From Aurelia coerulea (Eukaryota; Cnidaria; Scyphozoa; Semaeostomeae; Ulmaridae), in assembly GCA_039566865.1 (NCBI GenBank), contig CM076945.1, forward strand, positions 6,871,501 through 6,935,500: DNA of 64,000 bases, given 5' to 3'. Position 1 is the stretch's first letter; each line of letters opens with the position of its first letter. Positions 44,001-56,000 of this stretch are shown piece by piece. Below the pieces are notes generated by a model. That model was not told where the DNA came from, made no database searches, and worked only from the letters and a program-made list of their open reading frames with translations. A program made the position numbers and the translations under genes.

Positions 44001-47000
44001 ATGATTATATTACTCCATCAGAAAGGATGTCTTTAAGCCGACGGAAGAGCGAGAAAAAACAAAACATTGACATCAAGGGTGTATTTGATTGGTACCAATT
44101 CTGAAAACGGGAGACTTGGTAGGCAAGGAATTTGTGTTGGATTGACTCCCAAATTCCGAAAACGGCAGGTTTGGCAGGTTTGGAAGGCCTGCTGAACCTT
44201 CTGCTCCAAAAGGCAGGAGGTTTTGGCAGACTTTGGAGAGATTCTCGCTTTCACTTGAGAAACTCTGAAAACGAGGCGAATTTGCTCGCGTTGTTACGGT
44301 AATCGGTAACTTTACTCTTTGTTGCCAAGGACCAGACTCATAATCGTGTTTTTCAACTGGAAACCTCGTTTTCGTCAGGATGAATCTCAAACCTGCCGTT
44401 TTGAAGAATTTTGTGTTTGATTGGGAAAATTGTTTCCGTCTCTGCGAAGTCTACCATTTTCAGAATTTGGTAGGTTTGGAAATACCAATCAAACACACCC
44501 TAATACCCCATTCACACTGCAAGTGAAACCAGCTTAAACAAAACCAGGTTATCGAAAGGGACCTTGTGATTGGTCAGTCTAACAAATCTAATTCATTTGA
44601 TTGGTTGAAATGTAACTTGGAGTAGATAAAGCTGGTTTAACTGTGTCAGTGTGAATGTGGTATAAGATAAGAATAAAAACAATGAATAATAAAAACACTA
44701 AACTATTTTAAAAATCTGAAAAATCTATTGTATTCATGTTCAATTCAATTCAATTCAATCCATATGAAATGATACATAAGAAAATCTGCGTTTCAACATA
44801 CCTGAAACCTACGATCGTGACCCTTTCTACGGTAGGCCTTGCTGCTCTGAATTTTGCATCAATCTGATAAAGAAGAAACATTCATAATTCGTTTTTGACA
44901 AGTTCCTATCAATATTCTAAAGTTGTGAAAGGATTGAAAGACGATATTTAGCGACTTAAGAAAAACTATTAGAATCTAATTTTCACTTTATCTTAGATCA
45001 AAGTATTAGGTACCTTTGCGCGCGGCGTAACGTTGATAAAGAACAAGCTACACCAATAATCCATCACTCCATAGGGCAACCAAATTTTATATTGAAGCAG
45101 AAAAAAATGTATTGCATTGATTCAACGACAAATTAGGCCAATTTATCCTGGTTTTAAGAAGGTGCTATTTAAATATTTAACATTTAACACTGAATATTTA
45201 ACACGAATATCTATCAACCAACCATGTTAGGACACAAATTGTGTACTGTAGTCTACTTCAAATTACTATCAACACTATTGAATATTTAACACTAATATCT
45301 ATCAACCAATCATGTTAGGACACAAATTGTGTACTGTAGTCTACTTCAAATTACTATCAACACTATTAAGCTGAACTAGTTGCCAGGGGGATGTGGCGTG
45401 TAAGATGATCAATCATTACTTTGTAAACAGCATTGGTACTTAAGGAGAAGGAAATCTTACCTCTGGCTGAAGAAGAGCAACTAATTCAGTATATAAAGTT
45501 GATTTTTTGTTTGCCAAATCATCTTTCACTGATTGCGACGAGTTTTTATCAAGAGATTGACCTTTATAAACGAATGTAGGCAGCGTTGCATTACCAGTCA
45601 ATGTGATTACAGCTGAAAGGTTAAAACAGATTAATTGTTAAGAAAGCAAGCAAGCAAGTAACCAAACAAGCAATTTTTAAAATGTTAGAGAAAATTTGGG
45701 TTGTTTAGCTATTCAGCTGATATTAGCCTGCAGTGCGGTTCTGCAGTTTGTGACTTTAGAGTTAGCTATTGACTTCTAAAGGACAGAGAGCTGACTCGCC
45801 TTTAGTCAATAGTGCTGACGACGGGAATTGAACCCACGCCAAAAGAAAAAGTCCAATCGTGTAGTGCTTTGACAATAATGACACAGTACCAGATAGAAAA
45901 ATCATACCAATGCAAAAATTATGGATTTTGGCTTCGCAGAAATGCAAATCTTGCAATTTTGATTCCTTTGAAAAGATAGTTCTTAATATTGAGGTGTTCC
46001 CCTCAATGATTGGACATAAAAAATAATTAAAGAGGTATATTAGGGTGCCTCAAAAGCAAAAATTAAACGTTAAAGTCTAAAGGTCCTTTGGAAGGTGCCG
46101 GTGATACCCAATCATGAGTGGACACTTTTAAGATCTCTGATTTCAAGTTAACTCTATACCGTAAAAGCTCTATTGAACCCCCGGGGGCTTATTGAATTTC
46201 GGACACTCCAGAGGGGGGCTTAGAAGGGAGGAGGCTTATTAGAGAAAGGGGGGCTTATTCATAAAATGAAATTACGAGGATACACATGATAGCCTTTTAA
46301 TTCTTTTGCAACATATTTTGCGGATTCAGCATATAATTTTACGAGTCAAATACATAAATTCGACAGAGTTTGATCTCAAACCATATCAAAATTAACATGC
46401 AAACTTATTTAGCTCAATAAATGGAAAATCTTTGGTAACCTCTGGAATTTAAAATAAATGGGGGGGGGGGGCTTAATAGAGCTTTTACGGTACTTTAACT
46501 TTTGAATTCGCATCTCTGGTATTTGGTGGAAAATTTTGACATGCCAAGTACGTGCATTTAAGTTGAAGATTAACAAATTTAGCTAAAAATAACAAAAACA
46601 AGCTTACTTTTTTCACACGTTGCTCCCGTGAGGCCATTGATGCATGTACACTTTGGACTTCCATTCACCAGCGTACATGTACCTCCATTCTTACATGGAT
46701 TGTTCTGACAAACTCCTAACATAAAAATATAAATCAGATGGTAATTAATCTTTCTAAATGATGATAGAAAAAAGAAGAGACAGATGTTTATATCGAGTAT
46801 CTCATGATTTCCAAATTTATGGGTATTGCTTTTAGATGCTTTTCCATATTTACGAAAGAATTTTTTTTTGTGTGTGTACATTTCTACTTAGCATCCGAAG
46901 GTAATTTTAAGGACGCTGAGAAGCTGAGCTTATCAAAGCAGCGTCCTGGTCCTTCCCCTCGATGTGATCACACCTCGTGATTCCTTTAGCCTGGAATTAC

Positions 47001-50000
47001 AGAGAGTTGGCGACTCTCCTCACACTTTGTAACAGGATCGGCAGGGCGGGGACTCGAACCACCAACCTTCAGATTGGTAGTCAAGCGTGCTACCACTGAG
47101 CCATCCCCGCTATGAAAGAAATGTTCATGCTCATGAAAGAAATGAAAGAAATGTTCATGCTCTGAATAAAACAAGTCCTTTTAACTGAGTTGCCCCCTCT
47201 TTCTTAGCAGAGCAGTGTAAATGATGTGGGTTTGCCATCAGCCTCTAGAGTTTATCTTGTTCAGATGCTGTTCGGCCTCCTTCGATTGAAATTATTAATG
47301 AGAGAGCAACTTCAAAGACTTCGGTCTAATGGCAACGACAGGAAATTGTCAACGCCCAGAAATAGCCACTACTTTATTCTGCGCAAGATTAGTTTGAGTC
47401 GTTAAGAAGTTAAGATTAGGCCCTAATTTGAGCAATAGTAAGTCCATTCGGTAAATCAGTCAATAAAGATTTTGGTATAATTGGAATGACGAAAAAGTAC
47501 CGTAGCCCAGAAATCTAGTTCTGTTTAATTGCATGCAAGATTATGTGTCCCAGTTTGAGCCATGTTTAAATTCGGACAGAGTCTCTAATCAAGGTCCAAT
47601 AATAACTGGGGCGAATCTAGCAAGTCTATTGCCACGTTGGGAGTGGTATTTGTTCATCGTGCTCTCGGAAATAGATAAAAAATATATGACTTTTAGCAAC
47701 AGCACTCCAAGGAGTGAATTGCTTTGATATAGCATACCTGATGAAGTTGTGGGAGTTGCAGATGTCGTTGGGACAGTAGTAGTGGTTGGTTGGACAGTTG
47801 ATGTAGATACTGTATTGAAATAAAGTGATAGTGAAATAAGCGTGAGGAAATTAAATTAGAAGATAATCCAAGATATGTTATGGGAATGAAAACATTATTG
47901 GGTTAGAGAGGAGTATTTGGTCAGAAAGGGATAAGAGAGGGTCTCAAACGAACAAGGCTCATTGCTGCTTGCAAAACTTCTCATTGAATCAAAGCTTTGG
48001 AAAGACAGAAAAGAAAGAAAGAAATGAATGAAGAATATCTGCACGAGGAACTGATACAAAACAAACATGATGCGAATTGGCAATGGGTCATCCGTAATTC
48101 CTACAAAGAATAATCATAGAATCATTCCTTAAATTTCTCTAAATTCATAAATCTATTTTCCGGGAAGGGGGAATGTATATTTGACCATACCATATGCAGT
48201 ACCTGATCCGTGATCCTTGACCACAAAGAATTTGGTATAAGATTAATTTTGCTTGAGGAAATTCCTACCTGACGAGGCAGAAACTGTTACAGATGATGTT
48301 GGAACAACAGTTGTACTTGGTTCCGCAGATGCTAAAAAGAATGGAAATATTCTTCAAGTCTACAATGCTTCGGTTGAACAACGTTAAATCAGTATTGCAG
48401 CAATATTCAACGTCTCAAAAATGACTGAGCTACTACTAAAGTACCTGAAAGTATATTGAATGAAACTAATTGCGCCTTACACATTTTAATTTGATAGTGA
48501 TCTGCATCGATTTGATCTTTCAGAAATATAAAGTAACGAAACATATAAGATTTTCACCTGGTATGCCATGGCACTAAGAGACGAAGAACAAATATACTTA
48601 AATGAGACTATACCCGAGCAGTTAACTCCGTTTCCGCTGTATCCAGTGTCACAAGCGCAAATAAATGACCCATTCGTATTAGTACATGTCGCATTGTTGT
48701 GACAGTTATCAGTACCAAGAGTACATTCGTTGTTATCTGAAAAACGAGAACACAAATAATCTAATTTCAAATTTCATTTACGCAGTATAACAAGGTCCCT
48801 AAAAAAAAGAAAGATTTACGTAGTAAATATTTGTTAACGACGGGCCATGATAAATTTGTCCATCAATCTCCCAAGCCTCCCACCTTAGTCTAGTCCCCAG
48901 TTTCCTACGCAACCGGGCCTCGTGCTAGTTCCCAGCTCCTTCGAAGTTGTCTTCACCTTGCTGCTCTCAAATATTTACGTTGTGGTTCAAAAAGTTTTAC
49001 TCAAATTTTGAATCACTTATACGTTATCGGCTGAAGAATGCATCGAAATCCATGCAGAATATTAGGTAGTGATGACGAGGAAATGGATCGCCACGTACTG
49101 TAGAAGATTAGAAACGTTTGCTGATAGTACAATTAAAAGAGAAAGCCAGACAGTATCTGAGTATGGCCTATCCAACGCGGCGGGCATCAAAAACATGGTT
49201 GTTGCTCGTCTTCACAGCTATTTCCATACTAATGAAGGCGCACCTCAGGCTGCAGAGAACACAGAGCCCACACCGATAACATTGCTAACAACTGCTAATA
49301 CAGTCAAGATGAATACTACGGATTCCTAAAAGAAGCCTCACAAGCCAAAGCAAGAAACACAGAAACCGAAACCACTCAACGGGAAGTCTTTCACCAGCAT
49401 CAGCAACAGTAGCTCCAGATATTAATGCCATTTCCAACCAACTCCCTGTTGCTGCTTCAAATTCAACTCCATGGCCATCACATCAACCTCAGGCAAACAC
49501 CGATGAGCTTGTTCAGCAGAGTTACAATAATGGACGTAATATTTCTGCATGCATTCTTGCACTCCTCGATAAACAGCTTATCACCTTTGTCTCCCAAATT
49601 GATAAAGGCGATGAAAAACAAGGACTACATATATTTGAATTTACTTTTACTGAGCTCATTGTATGACACAACAAAAAAAAATTCTTTCAGTCTCCAGGTC
49701 ACTCCAGGCTCTGAAGGAGCAGCGTCATAAATCTCATACCAACCCAAAAGATAACCGACTTGATACCTGGATAGATGCTTGGGATATATTCATTAGGGCT
49801 ATGATGCACTTTCACCCAGTCCTTGCAAAGGAGCTGTTAGCTTATCAGGAATCTTTCTGCACGTTTGATCATAGCTATCCATTTCAAGCCTATATAAGTA
49901 TGATATTGCATTCAGGATGAATATAGCTGGCAACAAGCATCTTTTATGGGCAAGGGTAGATGAATACGCATTTAATAAATTAATAAATTCCTCCGTTGCC

Positions 50001-53000
50001 CCCAGCCAGTCCAGCATGCCAGAACGTGCTTCAAATGTAATTTGATTGGCCATTTCGCCGGGATTTTTATCAAAGTGGTTCCACATTCACTTGGCCACAC
50101 AAATGTAGACGCTGTGGAGGCCCAGACCCCAATACTGATTGTCAAGGAGCTGCACAAAAATTTTAATCGACTTCCTGCCTTTTCAAATACACCAATTAAC
50201 ATCGAAAACTTATCAAAAGAATTGATTTACCATCCAGATAGACAACTTGTCAATAAAACCCAAATTTCTGACCACATTATTGAGGAGTTCAAGTCATAAA
50301 TATGTTTACTGCGCTAAAATAATGGGACGCTGTATGTCATGGTTCTCACACCTAACATCGATTGTTTACGTAAGGCAAGCGGAAGAACTTAGGAAGCAGT
50401 GTGGCGTATGTGATCTTGCAGAGCGAATATCAGACAGACGGCGTGGGGAGATCCTTTTTTAGCTTTGATTGTGAACAAGTTTTGGTTATTTTGTTATGGC
50501 CTATCGGAATATTTGACTCAGAATGTTATTCGCAGAGTGTCCCAAAAGACAAAGTCTTAGTGAAACTTTGAATCTTCTTGTACGGATTTGAGTACAAAGA
50601 CTGTTAAATAGGCCTAACACAAACTCATCTAACTGTCCACAGATCATGACAACACTGTGCAAGCCGTTCTTCATCACAGCTACCAAAAAAAAGTACGGTC
50701 AATGTAAAGCACATACCAGGATGCTACAATAATATCAGCGACTGCCTCTCTCGTTTGCAGGTAGAAAAGTTTTCCCAACAAGTACCAGTTGCAGACAGGT
50801 ACCAGACTCGAATTTTTCCCCAGTGTTTGGCAGGATTAGCTAAAGAATGCATGTATCTGCAAGTAACACATGTCCCTGTCAGAATCTTTACACAGGACAT
50901 ATCAAAACGGATCGTCAATATGCCCTGTGAAAGCGCTAAGCAAACACATTCCATCACACGGCAGAACTCACTGAAATGCTACAAAAACTCCTTCACACAA
51001 ACCCAGAGAATGAAAAGCTCTATACATCCCATAGTTTTCACATTGGAGCAGCAACAACAGCAGCAGCCGCAAATGTTCCATCTTGCCTAATCAAAAGGCT
51101 TGGCCGGTGGTCTTCTGATTGCTGTAACGTTATATTCGCCCGACAGCGACCGAGTGTGGCTGTACTCCGAACATATTATCGAGGAGTAGAGTAACCAGTG
51201 AACCATAGGCGTCCAGCAGTCCAGTATCAAAGGCAGCTTTGGGGTTGTATTTTGGCAGTTTGGCCACTTTAGGTGGCTTCTGACTGAAGTTCTTAATCAT
51301 GGCGTAATCAATAAGGTTACGTGTTCCTCACATGCACGGGGCAGCCCCCATCGAGCTACTGGGGCTGTCCCCACTGTGCAAATTTAGCTTAGCTGTTGTA
51401 GTATTAGCGTATGTAATAAGTCCTCCCTGGGTACTGCTCAGCAGGGCACTTAAGTTGTGTACCTGTTCAGTACGCCCAGGCAAGGCAAAAAATAGTAAAG
51501 AAATTGGTTGTATTGTCAAGTGCAACCCCAAACACTGCCAAAAACTATACGAAAAGGTACAGTAAGAAAGAAAAAGACAAAATAAGAAAAAGTATTACTG
51601 TGTCGTTATTGTGTCGTTCTCAGGGCCCATGGCGTTAAAGAAAGATTTACGTAGTAAATATTTGTTAACGACGGGCCATGATAAATTTGTCCATCAATCT
51701 CCCAAGCCTCCCACCTTAGTCTAGTCCCCAGTTTCCTACGCAACCGGGCCTCGTGCTAGTTCCCAGCTCCTTCGAAGTTGTCTTCACCTTGCTGCTCTCA
51801 AATATTTACGTTGTGGTTCAAAAAGTTTTACTCAAATTTTGAATCACCCTCCCACCCTCCCTTTAATGGCTGTTTCAAAGCACATGGAGCACTCCAAGTT
51901 TTTTTACTTCCCTTTCCGATCAAATGGTTATATATAAAGGGGCAGTTTGGTCACTTTAGGTGGCTTCTGACTGAAGTTCTTAATCATGGCGTAATCAATA
52001 AGGTTACGTGTTCCTCACATGCACGGGGCAGCCCCCATCGAGCTACTGGGGCTGTCCCCACTGTGCAAATTTAGCTTAGCTGTTGTAGTATTAGCGTATG
52101 TAATAAGTCCTCCCTGGGTACTGCTCAGCAGGGCACTTAAGTTGTGTACCTGTTCAGTACGCCCAGGCAAGGCAAAAAATAGTAAAGAAATTGGTTGTAT
52201 TGTCAAGTGCAACCCCAAACACTGCCAAAAACTATACGAAAAGGTACAGTAAGAAAGAAAAAGACAAAATAAGAAAAAGTATTACTGTGTCGTTATTGTG
52301 TCGTTCTCAGGGCCCATGGCGTTAATACTTATTTTGTATTAGAACATGTCGCATTGTTATCACAATTATGAGTACCAAGAGTACACTCGTTGTTATCTGA
52401 AAAATGAGAGCAGAAATATTTAAATTTCAAACTTCATCTACTCAGTATAAAAGGATCCCTTCACACATACGATAATATTAAAAAAACAAATACTTCAAAA
52501 CTGTTAAAGATAGATCGAATAATATCTGCAAAAAAGAACAACAAAAAGTCAAATTAGTAACAACACTTATTTTCTGCCTACCTGTACATGTCACTCCGTT
52601 TCCGCTATATCCAGTGTCACAAGCACAAGTAAATGATCCATCCGTATTAGAACATGTGGCATTGTTATGACAATTATCAGTACCAAGAGTACACTCGTTG
52701 TTATCTGAAAAATGAGAGCACAAATAGTCAAATTTCAAATTTCATCTACTAAGTTTAACAAGATCGCTAAAAAAACCAACAATATTACAAAAACAAATAC
52801 TTCAAAATTTTTAAACATAGATCGAATAATATCTGCAACACAACAACAAAAAGAGAAATTAACAACAACGCTTATTTTCTGCTTACCAGTACATGTCACT
52901 CCGTTTCCACTATATCCAGTGTCACAAGCGCAAGTAAATGATCCATCTGTATTACTACATGTCGCATTGTTACCACAATTATGAGTACGAAGAGTACACT

Positions 53001-56000
53001 CGTTGTCATCTGAAAAATGCAAGCACAAGTAATCACATTTTAAACTTCATGTTCTCAGTATAACAAGATCCCTAAGCTAAACCAATAATATTCCAAAAAC
53101 AAATATTTCAAAACTATGAAGCAAGGGACGAATAATATCTGCAAAATACAACAACAAAAACTCAAAATAACAACAACACTTATTTTCTCCCTACTTGTAC
53201 ATGTCACTCCGTTTCCGCTATATCCAGTGTCACAAGCGCAAGTATTAATGATCCATTCGTATTAGAACATGTCGCATTCTTATGACAATTATGAGAACCA
53301 CGGGTACACTTGTTTTCATTTAAAAGTAAGTATAGAAAAGGCTACATGTTTAATATCATACAAAGATCCGAATAGGAGCATAGTCTATAATGTGCTAGTT
53401 TTAAGACATATCCACATCACTGTTCAGCCAATACTGAGTCCATCATTTAGAAATGGTTGTACAGGGTGTCCCAGAAAAAATTGTTCGACGTTTGATTAAA
53501 TGTCAAAAAATAATGATAAAATGTACAGGCTCCTGGTTAGATAACCCTGTTCCTAAGATTTTTAATTAATTTTAGACGCCAGAATCTTGCAAATCCGCTA
53601 AGAATTCACGGAGTTACAAGCTTTTGAAGTTCAAGTTTGTGCGAAAGCTGAAACCAGACGCCCTTAACTGATTTGTTTTCCAAAAAGGCGTCCCAAAATC
53701 GAGGTGAAAGAAGACTGTCCAATGTTTTACGCCTCGTCGATATCATAGCAAACCAAATAGGACTTCCAAAGCTATTTAATTCTTATAGCCGTTGTCAAAA
53801 TTTAGTTAGGAATGCAAGTATCTAAAAACATGGAATTAAAATTAATCAATGAGAGACGGGGTAATTCCAAATTGTGCTGAACAGGATTCCCCAAAGCATT
53901 GATAACCTTGATTCAATGATATAAAAAGCTGATGTATCGAAAAAGCTTTTGAAATTCCATTTGATTTGCTTTGAATAAACGAGATTCTACTTTCACAAAA
54001 TATCTGCGTCTGGTTTCAGCTTTAGCACAAACTTAATCTTCAAAAGATCGTAGCTCCGTGAATATTTAGCCGATTTGTTAGCTTCTGGTGTCTAAAATTA
54101 ATTTAAAATCTCAGCAACATGGTTATTTTACCTTGGAGCCAATTCAGTATTTCGTTATTTTTCAATATTCAATCAAACATCGAACAATTTTTTTGGGACA
54201 CCCTGTATGTGTTGTTTTAGGGGATATCTAAAGGGCCAAAGCTTACCTTTGCAATATGACATTGTTCCATTGCCTCTATAGCCAGCATTACACACGCAGG
54301 ATGTTGAATTGTTTTTAAGAACACACGTGGCGTTTTTATCACAGTTTAGCGTATTGCATGTCTTTTCGTCTGAAAAATACGAAATTGATACACAGTATCT
54401 GGTAGCATGTTTGAAGATGCTTTACGAAATCTATTCATATTTTGTTTGATCATGCAATGTAACTGATAGCCAAGTTTTACTGTTTGCAAATTCACTCAAA
54501 ACTTTTAAATTCGAGTTGATACAGTGAGGTCACGAAGATGTGAAGATTTCAAAATTGGTGCCAGACGAAGATAGAGCCCGAGAAAATTTCTTTGGCAATT
54601 TATTGACACAATTTGGAAACACTCAAGCAACGCCCAGTAGAAAGTTAATGTCGATGAAGGTTCGTCTTGATTCAAATTCCTACAAAGGAATATTTTGCAA
54701 TGCTTTATGTTCAAAATTGCTGTCATTCATCCTATAGTCAAAACTCTGATTCACTCGTGATCATCACTAGACACTCCTCAAGGAAGTTAGTGCATATAAA
54801 TGTCTGTTTCCTAAATTCGGGTGCGAAAACAGGGAAGACTTTTATAATGGATTTTACTTGGTTCTTTGATAAATCACGATGATAACCTAGCGCAAACCAA
54901 GTTTCAGTGGACGCTATTCCCAAGCAAAAGCTACAGAGTAGAAGCATTAGAATATTTCAGTTGAAAATTTGGCAAGTTTTTTTTAAAGAGTTTTGATGAC
55001 TTTTGGACCACACCAAATTTAAATCTGGGTAACATTACTTCAAACAAACCAAACAGTGTTCCCCTTCTTCCAAACAAATTATTGCGTTGAGGTATAAATT
55101 TAGTGCCCAGATGATCAGATAGTTTGAAACATAAGCACTTGTTATATGCAGTAAAAGGACAGTTATATTCCTGTTGCCTACCACACGTAACGACGAAATG
55201 CAAATAGTTTTGAAATGGACAGCAAGTTACGCTTTGATTAATTCGATGAATATTTCGATAATGGTCTATTATAAACAGGGCTTTAATGGAAGTTATTTCG
55301 AATGCAAAGCTTTTAATCAACATACAGAAGCACAGTAGAGACCAGGGTATGAAAAAATATTTTCCTTCCTACGACCGAACAGAAACCATGCTTAAAAATC
55401 CTGCAGGCATAGAATGATTACAATGTCCGGCCGGTAGCATGGTTGGGTGGGTTTTTATGCCTTGGTGGAGACTAATAGCAACAGAATTCATTTTACCTGC
55501 ACAGTTAGTCTTTCCATCACCAATAAATCCCGGTTGACATGTACAAATAAAGGATCCGATGGTGTTGTTGCAAGATGCAAGAGAATTGCATGTTGATGAG
55601 TTATTGCATTCGTTGATATCTGCAACAAAATTACACAACTGAGAGTTGGCTCTATCATATCGATTTAGTTCTTTTACCGTAAGGCATAGGTGCATAGTAT
55701 TTTGAATGGAAGTGAAATGTGGCAAATTATAAAGGATAATTCATTAATATAATAAAAGTTTGCTGTTGAAAAATGAATGAAATGTACCACGAAACTCTGT
55801 TTATGGTTATTTTTTCTATACAGGGTGTCCCAAAAAAATTGTGCCCCGTTTGTCTGAAGGATGTGACAAAACGGCAAAAAGATTCTCGCCAATCTTTTGC
55901 ATGATGGTGCTCTTCAGATGTTCAATTAAAGTTTGCAACCATCCCCATAAAAATCCGTTGAAAAATGATGGAGCTATGACCTTCAGGAGACCGAATTTGC

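Larger units (their letters stand above)
48806..52324 (+). mobile_element. Ngaro/PAT-type tyrosine-recombinase retrotransposon, internally deleted
   Basis: About 3.5 kb, with split direct repeats in the order A1 (48806-49016), coding remnants, B1 (51254-51637), A2 (51637-51847), B2 (51941-52324). A1 and A2 (211 bp) look identical; B1 and B2 (384 bp) differ at one base (TTTGGCCAC against TTTGGTCAC). A-ORFs-B-A-B repeats are the hallmark of Ngaro and PAT members of the DIRS order. Inside are gag-like pieces and the C-terminal part of a tyrosine recombinase. Only about 450 bp lies between them, so the reverse transcriptase/RNase H region is missing. No target duplication is seen, as expected for this order. 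It sits in a gene B intron, antisense to the gene. Confidence 0.85.

Noticed and set aside
47040..47112. Candidate functional tRNA gene (- strand)
   Set aside because: A and B boxes and an anticodon-like arm are present, but the acceptor stem does not pair and a long SINE body follows.
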